Shown here: positions 26,873 through 36,990 of the stretch, one piece after another
Numbering within the stretch: position 1 is the first letter of the stretch
Layout: the number at the start of each line of letters is the position of its first letter
Origin: Geobacteraceae bacterium
Lineage (GTDB): Bacteria; Desulfobacterota; Desulfuromonadia; Geobacterales; Pseudopelobacteraceae
Reading direction: 5' to 3'
DNA: 44,616 nucleotides
Assembly: GCA_025355965.1 (NCBI GenBank)
Contig: JANXYR010000004.1
Location: 1-44,616, forward strand
The notes under the pieces: generated by a model
The model's database searches: none
The model's input: the letters and a program-made list of their open reading frames with translations, nothing else
What the model was told of the DNA's origin: nothing
Made by a program: the position numbers and the translations under genes

Positions 26873-27136
26873 ATGAACTGGCAGGTCTATATAATCCTCT
26901 GCTCGGACAACACGCTCTACACCGGCATCACAACCGACCTTCAACGGCGCTTTGCTCAACACGCATCTGGGCGGGGAGCCAGGTATTTTAGAGGGCGTCA
27001 GCCGGTCCGTGTGGTATTTCAAGAGAGTGGACATAACCGTAGTTCCGCCGGCATTAGAGAATTGGAGATTAAAGCACTGGCTCGCGCTGACAAAGACATT
27101 CTGATTGCCTCAAGAAGGAATCAAATCGTAAAATAG
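26873..27136 (+). CDS. GIY-YIG small endonuclease, YhbQ-like
   Basis: 87 residues with the GIY-YIG core in the form VYIILCSDNTLYTGITTDLQRRFAQH. Tyr, Gly, Arg and His are in the expected spacing, and a conserved Glu occurs in RELEIKAL. This is the stand-alone UPF0213/YhbQ type, small nucleases of unclear role in DNA metabolism. A purine-rich GAGGAGAAAA lies before the ATG. It is divergent from the cysteine synthase. Confidence 0.92.
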   Translation: MNWQVYIILCSDNTLYTGITTDLQRRFAQHASGRGARYFRGRQPVRVVFQESGHNRSSAGIRELEIKALARADKDILIASRRNQIVK

Positions 27137-27206
27137 CTTCAGTTGCAATCCGAAGTTATTGGGCTATAGTTATACTCTTGAATTCCTGCGTAAAGGAGCC
27201 ATCCCT

Positions 27207-27875
27207 ATGAACCGACAAGTGTGGAGTGGACAGTTATTGACCTTCATGATCAATGCCGACCGTGTCGGTGCTGCAGCACTGGTTGACAAGGCTCTTGCTG
27301 AAGGGATCGAACCCCGGCAGGTCATTGCCGACATTCTCGACCCTGCCATCGTCCAGCTTGGGCGTTTATGGGAAGAAGAGACCATGTCGTTGGCGCAAAA
27401 CTTCGTTGCCTCAAAAATAGCTGAAGACACTCTACTCCGTTGTATTCCGGAGAACAGTGTCAGCCCGCAGACCAAGGGTGCAGTGGTCATTGGTAATATC
27501 GAGGATGATTTCCACAGCCTCGGACGCAAGACAGTGGGGCTGTTTCTGGCCGCTGCAGGGTGGGATGTCCATGATCTCGGCAATGACGTACCGGCAGAGG
27601 ATTTTCTGGAGAAGGCGCTTGAGGTGGGTGCCTGTGTAATCGGGGCTTCGGCCATGATGCAGACTACTGCGTTAAACATCCGCAAACTGCGCGAACTGAT
27701 TGACTCACGTGGCTTGGCACAGCAGATAAAGCTGGCGGTCGGTGGCGCTGTCTTCAACTGGCGGCCTGATCTGGTGACAGAGGTCGGTGGTGACGGCACG
27801 GCTCGGAACGCGGTCGGGGTTGACGAACTTTGCATGCGGCTGCAGGCACAGGTTTGCGGGGAGGTGACGCCATGA
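27207..27875 (+). CDS. Corrinoid (B12)-binding protein of a methyltransferase system
   Basis: 222 residues. A helical cap (about 1-85) and a B12-binding Rossmann domain (about 90-215) with Asp101-x-His103-x-x-Gly106 (DDFHSLG), where His103 supplies the lower axial ligand of the cobalt, followed by GWDVHDLGNDVP. This is the shape of MtaC/MtbC/MttC-like corrinoid proteins. AAAGGAGCC before the ATG at 27207 sets the start. It overlaps the next gene by four bases (ATGA), indicating a tight operon. It would carry a methyl group between a substrate methyltransferase and the UroD-type enzyme. Confidence 0.93.
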   Translation: MNRQVWSGQLLTFMINADRVGAAALVDKALAEGIEPRQVIADILDPAIVQLGRLWEEETMSLAQNFVASKIAEDTLLRCIPENSVSPQTKGAVVIGNIEDDFHSLGRKTVGLFLAAAGWDVHDLGNDVPAEDFLEKALEVGACVIGASAMMQTTALNIRKLRELIDSRGLAQQIKLAVGGAVFNWRPDLVTEVGGDGTARNAVGVDELCMRLQAQVCGEVTP

Positions 27876-28906
27876 ACTCATACCAAAGGGTTATGGCTAC
27901 CTTGATGGGACAGCCGGTGGACCGACTGCCTGTGTTTGCCGTGCTGGGGGCGTATGGTGCAAAGCTTACCGGTGTCGACCTGCGCACTCTCTACAGCAAT
28001 GCCGCCGCATATGTGGCCGGCCAGCAGGCGGTCCAATCTGAATTCGGTTTTGACCTGGTCATGACCCCCTTTGTTTATACGGCAATCTCTGAAGCCTTTG
28101 GTGGAGAGACCGCGTGGAGTGACAATCAGGCACCCAATATTAGACGCCCGGGGGTACGAAGTGCTGCAGAGGCGCTTTTGCTGCCGTTGCCGGATCCTGA
28201 GCAGACCGGTCTTCTGCCGGTAGTTCTGGAGGCGACACGGCGATTGGCCAACATTTACAAGGAACAGGTGCCGGTCATCGCTGTTCTGCCCGGTCCGGGG
28301 ATCATGCCGGCCCTGATTATCGGCATGGAGCAGTGGATGGAGACTGTTCTTTTTGATGAAGAGCGTGCCCGGAAGCTGCTAGACCACACCGCACCGTTTT
28401 TTGTGTCATGGGCTAATGCCCTGTTGGCGGCCGGAGCCGACTGTCTGGTGATTACCGAGGGGATGGCATCGGCAGAAATCGCTCCCAGAGCCCTGTTTGC
28501 CGAGCGCTTTCTACCGCTTTTAACGGCAACGTTTGCACAGATCAACGGTCCTAAGGTACTGCACCATACCGGCGGCCGCATAAACCATAATCTGGATCTG
28601 CTGCCCGGCTTGGCCGGATTGCTTGGGGTCGCTGTCAGCTCAAAAGATGACCTGGCTGAAGCACGACGTTTAATTGGTGCCGATCTTACCCTGATAGGCA
28701 ATCTGGATAATTTAACCCTGCCGATGGTTTCTGCTGATGAAGTGTACGAAATGAGCCTTGCTCGATTGCGGACTGCCGGAAATTCCGGGCACTATATATT
28801 GTGCAATTCCGCTGCGGATATACCGCTTACAACGCCTACCGAAAATCTGCAGGCCATGCTTTCCGCAGTCGCCGCCTATTCGGCTGAAACCGGCCGTGGG
28901 ATATGA
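27872..28906 (+). CDS. UroD-family corrinoid:acceptor methyltransferase (MtaA/CmuA-like)
   Basis: 344 residues of the uroporphyrinogen decarboxylase fold: YQRVMATLMGQPVDRLPVF at the start, LPGPGIMPALIIG, ITEGMASAEIAPRALFAERF, then KVLHHTGGRINHNLDLL and ILCNSAADIPLTTPTENL. In MtaA-type enzymes a His and Cys pair plus a later Cys bind zinc and activate the acceptor thiol. Here the first site reads LHHTGG, so the first Cys is replaced by Thr, while the later Cys is kept. It is therefore MtaA-like but not a standard one. It overlaps both the corrinoid gene before it and the DUF1638 gene after it. Confidence 0.88.
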   Translation: MNSYQRVMATLMGQPVDRLPVFAVLGAYGAKLTGVDLRTLYSNAAAYVAGQQAVQSEFGFDLVMTPFVYTAISEAFGGETAWSDNQAPNIRRPGVRSAAEALLLPLPDPEQTGLLPVVLEATRRLANIYKEQVPVIAVLPGPGIMPALIIGMEQWMETVLFDEERARKLLDHTAPFFVSWANALLAAGADCLVITEGMASAEIAPRALFAERFLPLLTATFAQINGPKVLHHTGGRINHNLDLLPGLAGLLGVAVSSKDDLAEARRLIGADLTLIGNLDNLTLPMVSADEVYEMSLARLRTAGNSGHYILCNSAADIPLTTPTENLQAMLSAVAAYSAETGRGI

Positions 28907-29493
28907 CGCCCCGCACCGTTTGGCTCAGTTGCGGAGTTGTTCGTGCCGAGATGGAAGAACTGCAGCGTCGTGGCCTGATCGATGGTGAATTGCTGTTTCT
29001 TGATTCCATGCTGCATATGGATCCGCCGCTTCTGGAGGCGAGGCTGACCGCCGCACTGGAACAGAACGTCGACCAGCCCGGTTGCCTGGTTCTTGTATAT
29101 GGTGACTGTTCAGCACACATGCTCGATCTGGTGAGCCGTTTTCATGTCGGCCGGGTTCCTGTAATCAACTGCGCCCAGCTGCTGCTTGGCCGCGAACGCT
29201 ATCGCCAGCTGATGCGCGAAGAGGCTTTTCTTGTGCTGCCGGAATGGGCACGGCGCTGGGAACATATCATGAAGAACGAGTTGGGACTGAACAAAGAGGT
29301 GGCGCATGGCCTGATGGGGGAAAACCGGGGGGTACTGGTTTATCTCGACAGCGGCCTGACTCCGGTTCCGGAGCAGCATCTGGTGGAGTTTTCGGCCTAC
29401 AGCGGCCTTCCCTGGCGAGTTGAAACGGTAACACTGGATTGCATGCTGGCAGCGCTGCTGGAAGCGCAGTCTGTGGCATGCAACTTACTTTAA
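28903..29493 (+). CDS. DUF1638 family protein
   Basis: 196 residues. DUF1638 is found mainly in anaerobes and methanogens beside corrinoid methyltransferase genes. Conserved cysteines appear in WLSCGVVRAEMEEL, VYGDCSAHML and VINCAQLLLG, and the central LDSMLHMDPPLLEARL helix is typical. It overlaps the UroD-type gene by four bases (ATGA), so it is very likely part of the same complex or pathway. Its biochemical role is unknown. Confidence 0.85.
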   Translation: MTPRTVWLSCGVVRAEMEELQRRGLIDGELLFLDSMLHMDPPLLEARLTAALEQNVDQPGCLVLVYGDCSAHMLDLVSRFHVGRVPVINCAQLLLGRERYRQLMREEAFLVLPEWARRWEHIMKNELGLNKEVAHGLMGENRGVLVYLDSGLTPVPEQHLVEFSAYSGLPWRVETVTLDCMLAALLEAQSVACNLL

Positions 29494-29529
29494 GTCCCAT
29501 CCCAGAGGAAAAACAGCTGAGGAGTTGAC

Positions 29530-32037
29530 ATGAACATCAGTAATAACCATCAACAGATCTCACCCGCTGCCCAACTGATGGCCATCGAGATCATCTCGGA
29601 ACTGCTGGTCTCTACATCACCGCAGAAGCTGGGCGAGGCGCTGACCGATCATCTGCGCGAGTTGACCGGCGCCAAAACCGTCATGGTTTTAGCCCATCGC
29701 TCCGAATCTGCAGAAGATGAACTTTTGAATGTCAGTCCGGCCCGGCGGGCCACGCTCTTTTCCCCGACCGAGCTCAACAATTTTTGTCATGAGATCACAA
29801 CATCTGAACTTCCCGTCACCTTGGAAGCATTTCCTGCCGATCATCCGCTGCACGCCCAACTACTGCGTGCCGGGGTCCACTCCATGATGCGTTTCCAGTT
29901 GCGGGCGGGTGGTGAGCTGGTCGGCCTACTGTTGTTGTTCGACCTGCCGGGTGTGGAGAGGACGGCCGAAACAAGTCATATCATCAATCTTCTCACCGCG
30001 CCGATTGCTCTGGCCCTTAAAAACGCGCTTGCATTTCGTCTGATTGAGGAGCAGGCAGAGGAACTGGAGCAAAGGGTTGCGGAGCGGACAGAAGAACTAC
30101 GGGAGGCTCAAGCGCTTTTCAAGACAGCTGTTTCCGGTTCACCATTTCCGATTATGATCCATGATGAAGATGGTCAGGTTTTGCAACTTAGCCAAGGGTG
30201 GACAGTTCTTTCCGGGTACTCATTGGAGGACATTCCGACCCTTGCCGACTGGACAGAACTAGCTTACGGAGAAAAAACCGGAAGTAAAAAAGAGTATATC
30301 GACAACCTTTTTGAGATTAATACGACTGTTGACAACGGTGAATGGAAGGTCACAGCAAAAGACGGGTCAATCAGAATATGGGACTTCCAGACGACACCGC
30401 TTGGAAAAGTCAGTAGGGGAAAGCGCGTGCTTCTGAGCATGGCAACTGACATTACCGAGCGGAAGCGAGCGGAAGATCTGTTGACAAAAAATCGTGATTT
30501 ACTCGCCAACCTTGCTCGTCTGGTACCCGGCGTCATTTACCAATACCGGTTATATCCAGATGGGCGGTCAGCTTTTCCGTATTCTAGCCCTGGTATAAAT
30601 GACATCTATGAAGTGACACCTGAAGAGGTACAAGAAGATGCCACCCCGGTCTTCGGGCGGTTGCATCCAGATGACTACAACAACGTTGCCTCCTCTATTC
30701 AGAAATCGGCTCGTACTTTACAAACGTTTTACTGTGAATTCAGGGTTATTCTACCAAGGCAAGGACTTCGCTGGCGCTGGTCTCAAGCGCAACCGGAGCG
30801 GATGCCGGATGGTGGGACTCTCTGGCACGGTATCATCTCAGATATTACCGGTCGCAAGCTTGCCGAAGAGGAGAAAGCTAAACTCGAAAGCCAGCTCCAG
30901 CAGGCCCAGAAGATGGAATCAGTCGGTCGTCTGGCGGGCGGCGTAGCACATGACTTCAACAATATGCTGACAGTCATTCTTGGCCATGCGGAACTGGGCC
31001 TCATGCATCTGGACCCGGCCCACCGCGTATGTGTCGACCTCAGGGAAATCAGTGAAACGGCACAACGCTCCGCCGACCTTACCAGGCAACTGCTGGCCTT
31101 TGCCCGCAAGCAGACAGTTGCTCCCAAAGTCATTGATCTGAATGAAACCGTGACAGGAATGCTCAAGATGCTGCAACGGCTGATCGGCGAGGATATCCAC
31201 CTTGTCTGGCAACCGGCAGCCTACCTCTGGCTGGTCAAGATGGATCCATCTCAAATCGATCAGATTATGGCCAATCTTTGTGTCAATGCTCGTGACGCCA
31301 TCGAAGATGTCGGTCGTATTACCATCGAGACGATTAACAGCACCATTGATGCAGAATATTGCGCTGCCAATCTGGAGGCTACACCCGGCGAGTATGTACA
31401 ACTAAGCGTAAGCGACGACGGCGGCGGTATGGACAAAGAAACTCTTGTCCACATCTTTGAACCATTCTATACCACCAAGGAACTCGGCAAGGGGACCGGC
31501 CTGGGCCTGGCCACAGTCTATGGCGCCGTCAAGCAGAACAACGGCTTCATCAACATCTACAGCGAACCGGGACAGGGGACGACCTTCACGATCTATCTGC
31601 CTCGGTTCGCGTGGAGCGAGAGCAACCAGGCAGTGACAGAGGATGATGTTGCACCGATCCCGTGCGGTCAGGAGACTATCTTGCTGGTGGAAGATGAACC
31701 GGCCATCCTGGAGATTGCTTCACTGATGCTTGAGAAATTGGGCTATACCGTTCTGAGAGCAGTCACCCCCGGCGAGGCTATTCACCTGGCCCGAGTTTAC
31801 ACCGGAGAAATCCACATGCTCATGACCGATGTCATCATGCCGGAGATGAATGGACGTGACCTTGCTAAAAGTGTACTGTCACTACATCCGCACATCAAGT
31901 GCCTGTTCATGTCAGGCTATACGGCCGATGTCATTGCACACCATGGTGTGCTTGATGAGGGGGTGCATTTCATCCAGAAACCGTTCTCGTTGCCGGATAT
32001 GGCGGCGATAGTGCGGGAGGTGCTGGATAGTATATGA
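29530..32037 (+). CDS. Hybrid sensor histidine kinase (GAF-like, PAS-PAS, HisKA, receiver)
   Basis: 835 residues, no membrane segment. A GAF-like N-terminal domain (about 1-175) is followed by a coiled coil [20 protein letters not shown], two PAS domains (about 195-320 and 325-445), a HisKA with phosphoacceptor His in [13 protein letters not shown], an ATPase ([12 protein letters not shown] and [13 protein letters not shown]), and a receiver domain (about 715-835) with Asp in [13 protein letters not shown]. It begins 36 bases after DUF1638 and is likely co-transcribed with the methyl-transfer genes, perhaps sensing their substrate. Confidence 0.93.
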   Translation: MNISNNHQQISPAAQLMAIEIISELLVSTSPQKLGEALTDHLRELTGAKTVMVLAHRSESAEDELLNVSPARRATLFSPTELNNFCHEITTSELPVTLEAFPADHPLHAQLLRAGVHSMMRFQLRAGGELVGLLLLFDLPGVERTAETSHIINLLTAPIALALKNALAFRLIEEQAEELEQRVAERTEELREAQALFKTAVSGSPFPIMIHDEDGQVLQLSQGWTVLSGYSLEDIPTLADWTELAYGEKTGSKKEYIDNLFEINTTVDNGEWKVTAKDGSIRIWDFQTTPLGKVSRGKRVLLSMATDITERKRAEDLLTKNRDLLANLARLVPGVIYQYRLYPDGRSAFPYSSPGINDIYEVTPEEVQEDATPVFGRLHPDDYNNVASSIQKSARTLQTFYCEFRVILPRQGLRWRWSQAQPERMPDGGTLWHGIISDITGRKLAEEEKAKLESQLQQAQKMESVGRLAGGVAHDFNNMLTVILGHAELGLMHLDPAHRVCVDLREISETAQRSADLTRQLLAFARKQTVAPKVIDLNETVTGMLKMLQRLIGEDIHLVWQPAAYLWLVKMDPSQIDQIMANLCVNARDAIEDVGRITIETINSTIDAEYCAANLEATPGEYVQLSVSDDGGGMDKETLVHIFEPFYTTKELGKGTGLGLATVYGAVKQNNGFINIYSEPGQGTTFTIYLPRFAWSESNQAVTEDDVAPIPCGQETILLVEDEPAILEIASLMLEKLGYTVLRAVTPGEAIHLARVYTGEIHMLMTDVIMPEMNGRDLAKSVLSLHPHIKCLFMSGYTADVIAHHGVLDEGVHFIQKPFSLPDMAAIVREVLDSI

Positions 32038-32157
32038 ATCCACAAACGCTGGTTGAGAGTGGTTTACCTGCAATACCTGTTTCAGCAGAGTTATGATGTA
32101 CTTATTGCGGTCGGCCAGATCAAATCGAGAAATCCATCTGTAACAGAAGAGGTAAGC

Positions 32158-32865
32158 ATGGCACAGCCCTGGAAATCAGTAGACAGCATCTTAACGGACG
32201 AAGGAACCCTCGAACTGCGGCAGCGCGGAGAGCGGGACTTCATTATCACCATCGGTCCTCAGGTCCTCATGAACAGCTTGGCAAACCGCTCCGAAGTGGT
32301 ACTCGGCCAGCTAGGTTGCGGCTATCTTAAAGAGATTGAAAATCCGAGAGTTCTGGTGGGCGGTCTGGGGATGGGCTTTACGCTCAAGGCTGTGCTTGAT
32401 ACTCTGCCAATCACAGCCACGGTCATAGTGGCAGAGCTGAACCCTGCTGTCCACGAATGGTGTCGTGGGCCGCTGGCCGTTCTGACGAACAATGCCGTCA
32501 GCGATCCACGCGTAACAGTGGAGATCTGTGATGTTGCCAACCGAATCCGCCAGATCGCAGTAAACGGTGGTGAATTGCGTTTCGATGCAATCATCCTCGA
32601 CCTGTACCGCGGGCCGCACGCAAAAACACACCATAGCGATGACCCGCTCTACGGCAGCCGGGCTATCGAGAATATGCGGGCCGCCCTCAAACCATGCGGA
32701 GCAGTGGCTGTGTGGGGAGAAAATTATGACGAAAGTTTCGAAAAGCGCCTGCGGAATGCCGGTTTCACTGTGACCACCGATCGTCCCGGTCGTGGCGGCC
32801 TCCGTCATGCCGTATTTCTGGCTCAGCTGAAACAATCAAAAAAGACCGGGAAACACGCTTCTTAA
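32158..32865 (+). CDS. Spermidine-synthase-like methyltransferase-fold protein
   Basis: 235 residues with the Rossmann fold of the polyamine synthase group: motif I VLVGGLGMGFTLKAVLD, VAELNPAVHEW after it, and FDAIILDLYRGP for the acidic loop. The family includes aminopropyl transferases and small methyltransferases. It lacks much of the N-terminal beta domain of true SpeE, so the substrate is open. The frame opens at 32053, but the ATG at 32158 with AGAAGAGGTAAGC is the likely start. It follows the hybrid kinase on the same strand after 120 bases. Confidence 0.8.
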   Translation: MAQPWKSVDSILTDEGTLELRQRGERDFIITIGPQVLMNSLANRSEVVLGQLGCGYLKEIENPRVLVGGLGMGFTLKAVLDTLPITATVIVAELNPAVHEWCRGPLAVLTNNAVSDPRVTVEICDVANRIRQIAVNGGELRFDAIILDLYRGPHAKTHHSDDPLYGSRAIENMRAALKPCGAVAVWGENYDESFEKRLRNAGFTVTTDRPGRGGLRHAVFLAQLKQSKKTGKHAS

Positions 32866-32901
32866 GAGGCCTGCTACGTATGGTGATGTGATGATCTCCC
32901 G

Positions 32902-33423
32902 TTATCCTCTGGAGAGTAGGGTTTTCAGCTTTACCATCTCATCGGGACAGATGCTCAGGCAATCATGCCCTTCCAAAAACTCTACCAACGAGTTGAGAAA
33001 AATTCCGAACGAAAGAGGTACGTTGGCCTTATTGTAATAATAAGTGCCATTATTGAAGAGGAGATTGATGGCGAAGCCGGTGTTGGGAGACTCCAATTCG
33101 ACAAGACCTTTTATCAACCGGTATATTTCCTGTTCCAGTTTGCGCTGAGCCCCACCCTCCGGCCTTGCCTTTTCGGCCTTCGGAACAGCTTTAATAGCGG
33201 TTTTTATAGTGGCTAGGTTCACCCCGACACGCTTCGACGCGCACCCCAACAAACCATCGAATATACGCATCATATTCTTCACAATATTCTCCCGCGCAAC
33301 CTCTGGCGAGGCATCCTCCTCCATGCCCGGTGTGTTGTTGCTCGCACTCCGGGCTGCAAACCTGTCGGCGCTCAAATCTCCGGCTAACCGCCTCAGTTTG
33401 TTGACACCTTGTTTTTCTTCCAT
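32902..33423 (-). CDS. Unrecognised soluble protein
   Basis: 173 residues, no signal or membrane segment and no family recognised. The N-terminal 45 residues are polar and probably disordered (ASNNTPGMEEDASPEVARE), then a helical bundle with LLGCASKRVGVNLATIKTAI and YRLIKGLVELESPN, and a C-terminal helix ending VKLKTLLSRG. The ATG at 33423 is preceded by GGAG at about ten bases, slightly long. It is on the same strand as tex, 52 bases downstream of its stop, and may be read with it. Confidence 0.65.
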   Translation of the reverse strand: MEEKQGVNKLRRLAGDLSADRFAARSASNNTPGMEEDASPEVARENIVKNMMRIFDGLLGCASKRVGVNLATIKTAIKAVPKAEKARPEGGAQRKLEQEIYRLIKGLVELESPNTGFAINLLFNNGTYYYNKANVPLSFGIFLNSLVEFLEGHDCLSICPDEMVKLKTLLSRG

Positions 33424-33475
33424 CACAACATATCTCCTGACTTCGATTTATTTTTATGTTCTGTCGGCTAAAGAA

Positions 33476-35662
33476 TTAATTTTCCGCTTTCCCACCCTGT
33501 TCCGCTTCCTTGATCGACAACGCAATCCGCTTGCGCTGTGGGTCGGCAGACAGCACTTTTACTTTTACAACCTGTCCGGCCTTAACGGCGTCGCTCGGAT
33601 CCTTGATATAGCGGTTAGCCAGGTGACTGATATGCACAAGGCCATCCTGGTGAACGCCGATATCAACAAAAGCGCCGAAAGCGGTTACGTTGGTTACGGC
33701 ACCCTGCAGGATCATACCCTCCTTCAGATCGCTTATCTCGCGAATATCATCCCGGAAGGTTGCAGTCTGAAACTGGCTGCGCGGGTCCCGTCCCGGTTTT
33801 TTCAGCTCTTCGATGATATCGTTCAGAGTCGGCAAGCCAACACTCTCAGAGACATAGCGTTTCAGGTCGATTCTGCTCACCAATGCCACGTCAGCAACCA
33901 GTTCTGCCAGAGAGGCGCCAATATCGGCGGCCATCGCCTCTACCAACCCATAACGTTCGGGATGCACGGCACTGTTGTCGAGCGGATACTTGCCCCCCCG
34001 AATACGGAGGAATCCCGCCGCCTGTTCAAAAGCTTTAGCCCCGAAGCGAGGTACTTTCATAAGCGCCTTGCGGGATATAAAAGAGCCGTTTTCGTCGCGA
34101 TAGCTGGTAATGGCTTTGGCCAAAGCCGGCCCTACACCGGAAACGTAGGCCAATAGCGCCCATGAAGCGGTGTTTAGATCGACCCCGACATAGTTGACGC
34201 ATGACTCTACCACCCCATCCAGTGACCTCTTCAACATGGTCTGATTGACATCGTGCTGATATTGTCCGACACCGATGCTTTTTGGATCGACCTTGACCAG
34301 CTCGCCGAGAGGGTCCTGTAGCCTCCTGGCGATGGAGATCGCACCGCGTACCGTCAGGTCCAGATCGGAAAACTCTTCACGGGCGATATCCGAGGCTGAA
34401 TAGACACTGGCCCCCGCCTCGCTGACCGGTACCACCGGAATATGCCGTCCCGCGCCCGCCAGGGTTTCCTTGGTAAAGATTTCCATTTCGCGGCCAGCGG
34501 TGCCGTTACCGACAGCGAGCATCTCAACATCATGGGTTTCAATCAGCCGGAGAAGATCCTGCCTCGCTTGGGGAACACGCCCCTCGCCGATATGTGGGTA
34601 AATCGTCACATGTTCCAGAAATCGGCCGGTCTCGTCCACCGCCGCCAACTTGGAACCGGTGCGAAAACCGGGGTCGATCCCCAGCACCCGCTTCCCTCCG
34701 GCTGGTGGCGCCAGCAACAGCTCGCGCAGATTTCGGGCAAAGATCTGAATGGCCGCTTCGTCAGCACGTTCCTTGCTCTCCAGGCGCAGTTCCACCTCGA
34801 TAGATGGTGCGATCAGCCGCTTGTAGGCATCCTCTGCCACCCGCTCAAGCAAAGGTCCAAAAACACTATCTCGCAAAATCAGATGCGACTTCAATCTGGC
34901 CAGGATCTGCTCGACCGGTGCGTTGATTGAGAGGCAGAGTACTGAGTCCTTCTCGCCGCGCCGCATTGCCAGCATGCGATGCGATGGTACTGCCTTGAGT
35001 GGTTCCTGAAAATCATAGTACATCTCGAACTTGGTAACCTGCTCCTTGAAATCGGACGCAACCCGCGAGGTCATCACACCCTGCTCCTTCGTCAATCGCC
35101 GAACAGCCGCACGGGCATCGGCGTTGTCGGAGAGGCGCTCTGCCAGAATATAACCAGCCCCTTCAAGGGCGGCCAATACATCCGGCACCTCTTTTCCAGG
35201 ATCTACAAACGGAAGCGCCGCATCCTCAGCAGTACCCGTTGTCAGCTCCTGGGCAGCCATAATATCAGCCAGTGGCTCCAGTCCACGTTCCTTGGCAATT
35301 GTCGCTTTAGTGCGCCGCTTCGGCTTATAAGGCAGATACAGATCTTCTATCTCGGTTTTCTGACGCGAGGACTCAATCCGTTCCCGTAGCTCAGAAGTCA
35401 GTTTCCCCTGTTCCTCAATGGATTTGAGCACCGTGATCTTGCGCTCCTCCAGCTCGGAAAAATAGGTGAATTGCTCCTCAATAGTGCGTATCTGTACCTC
35501 GTCCAGTTCACCGGTATGCTCCTTACGGTACCTGGCTATGAATGGAACAGTGGCCCCTTCCTGCAACAGTTCGACGGTATGTTCCACCTTGAACGGCTTG
35601 AGGCCGGTCGCTTCGATGACATAGTTGATCAATCTGCGGGCTTGTTCGTCAGTCAGCTTCAT
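33476..35662 (-). CDS. tex: Tex family RNA-binding transcription accessory protein
   Basis: 728 residues in the usual Tex order: N-terminal helical region (MKLTDEQARRLINYVIE), the PFIARYRKEHTGELDE motif, a YqgF/RNase H-like domain (RVLGIDPGFRTGSKLA), a helix-hairpin-helix region (VGPALAKAITSYRDENG, then LRIRGG), and a C-terminal S1 RNA-binding domain (LKEGMILQGAVTNVTAFGAFVDIG). GGAG precedes the ATG at 35662; a longer frame goes to 35722. It is followed by the gene at 32902. It binds nucleic acids and affects transcription and stress tolerance in other bacteria. Confidence 0.95.
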   Translation of the reverse strand: MKLTDEQARRLINYVIEATGLKPFKVEHTVELLQEGATVPFIARYRKEHTGELDEVQIRTIEEQFTYFSELEERKITVLKSIEEQGKLTSELRERIESSRQKTEIEDLYLPYKPKRRTKATIAKERGLEPLADIMAAQELTTGTAEDAALPFVDPGKEVPDVLAALEGAGYILAERLSDNADARAAVRRLTKEQGVMTSRVASDFKEQVTKFEMYYDFQEPLKAVPSHRMLAMRRGEKDSVLCLSINAPVEQILARLKSHLILRDSVFGPLLERVAEDAYKRLIAPSIEVELRLESKERADEAAIQIFARNLRELLLAPPAGGKRVLGIDPGFRTGSKLAAVDETGRFLEHVTIYPHIGEGRVPQARQDLLRLIETHDVEMLAVGNGTAGREMEIFTKETLAGAGRHIPVVPVSEAGASVYSASDIAREEFSDLDLTVRGAISIARRLQDPLGELVKVDPKSIGVGQYQHDVNQTMLKRSLDGVVESCVNYVGVDLNTASWALLAYVSGVGPALAKAITSYRDENGSFISRKALMKVPRFGAKAFEQAAGFLRIRGGKYPLDNSAVHPERYGLVEAMAADIGASLAELVADVALVSRIDLKRYVSESVGLPTLNDIIEELKKPGRDPRSQFQTATFRDDIREISDLKEGMILQGAVTNVTAFGAFVDIGVHQDGLVHISHLANRYIKDPSDAVKAGQVVKVKVLSADPQRKRIALSIKEAEQGGKAEN

Positions 35663-35733
35663 TACTTCTCCATTTTGTGTGGGACCGGGATCATCAATAA
35701 CGTCTACGGCAGCCGCTGGCAAAGCGGGAGGTG

Positions 35734-36990
35734 CTAGAAATAGTGGGCCAGACCGCTCTCAATCTGTTCGAAACGTGTTAGTTGCTCCGGCGGTTGCCCC
35801 ACTTCCAAGGCAATCCTTTCAGCATCTGAAAGTTCCAGCTCCGCTGTCAATGGCCGCCGTTCCAGATACAGAGCCCGTCCGGTTTCCAAAACTATTTTTT
35901 CAAAAGGAAATCGGTAACTTGGATTCTGCAGAAGAGCTGCTTCGCAGTAGTGTACACCGGTTGCTGAAAGTGTTCGTAGATAGCCAGGTTCCGTGACGGT
36001 CTCACCGGGAACACATACGGCCAGGGCGGCGCGACGCCTCGCGGCTGCTTGCTGGAAGCGCCGTTTGTAGGGGAATGAACAGTAGTTTACCGGCAAGGGG
36101 ATCCCTTGTTCAAGCCCGAAACGAACGGCTCGCAGAGCAGATAACTCCGACTCCAGTACCGTGACCTTCTCGCCATGGAGAAAAGTGTAGCCACGTTCCG
36201 TTAACTGGCCAAAATTGTGTGGCGTCAAGCGCATCTGGTGCAGATTAAGGTGATTGACCCCCGCCTCAGCCATTTCAACCATCTTCCGCTTCAGCAGCTC
36301 TTCATCCTCCGGCACCGCTGGGATTTCCACCGATACCGTTTTAATACAGCCCACCGCCAGGTGCAATTTTTTGAGATTGTAGCGGACAGCACCAAGATCG
36401 AAGCGGATTTCGTTCAGGCCAGCGTCCCTCAGGCGGCCACAAATATCCGCCGTCAGCAAGGTGCCGTTTGTATAAAGCCAAAGATGAACATCATTACCGC
36501 AACGCTTGCGAACAGCGTTCAGGTAGGCCAGGGTCAGATCCGGCGTCATCAGGGGTTCGCCGCCGCTGATGCTAACTCCACCAAACCCCAGAGCGGCCAC
36601 ATAGGCGGCATAATCCTCCGGGCTTGTGAAAGCCAGCCCATTGGTAACCGGTGGCCCGTCATCGTCCTGCGTCGTGGGACAGTAAAAGCAGCGCCCGTTG
36701 CAGCGTCCATTTATGAACAGGCAGGACCAGTCGCCATCGCCACAGCGTCGGCAACCGGGAGAGAGACCGTTACAATCTATCTTGGTTCCGGAGTAACCGA
36801 AACTGGCACGCTGGTCCAGCCACTGCAGCAGTTCATTTCGCTCTTTGTCGGCATCTGCCAGTTGTTCAGGGGTTGCAAAGGTTAGCAGGTCGTACAAGTG
36901 ACCGTACTCGCGGCGGTTGGAGTCAATCAGTTGCTGCTGAATGCTTTTGCTCAGACATGTCTGAACTTGGGGGGACGGTGATGTTGGCAA
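35734..36990 (-). CDS. Radical SAM protein
   Basis: 418 residues. The radical SAM cluster motif CNGRCFYC (about residues 93-100) is of the CxxxCxxC type, preceded by three further cysteines (CRRCGDGDWSC). GGVSISGGEPLMTPDLTL is the GGEP motif that binds SAM. The C-terminal half has no clear SPASM cysteine cluster. It begins with TTG at 36990 after GAGGGG; no better ATG is available. It is on the same strand as and 71 bases upstream of tex. The substrate is unknown; the name alone should not be taken as a peptide maturase. Confidence 0.9.
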   Translation of the reverse strand: MPTSPSPQVQTCLSKSIQQQLIDSNRREYGHLYDLLTFATPEQLADADKERNELLQWLDQRASFGYSGTKIDCNGLSPGCRRCGDGDWSCLFINGRCNGRCFYCPTTQDDDGPPVTNGLAFTSPEDYAAYVAALGFGGVSISGGEPLMTPDLTLAYLNAVRKRCGNDVHLWLYTNGTLLTADICGRLRDAGLNEIRFDLGAVRYNLKKLHLAVGCIKTVSVEIPAVPEDEELLKRKMVEMAEAGVNHLNLHQMRLTPHNFGQLTERGYTFLHGEKVTVLESELSALRAVRFGLEQGIPLPVNYCSFPYKRRFQQAAARRRAALAVCVPGETVTEPGYLRTLSATGVHYCEAALLQNPSYRFPFEKIVLETGRALYLERRPLTAELELSDAERIALEVGQPPEQLTRFEQIESGLAHYF

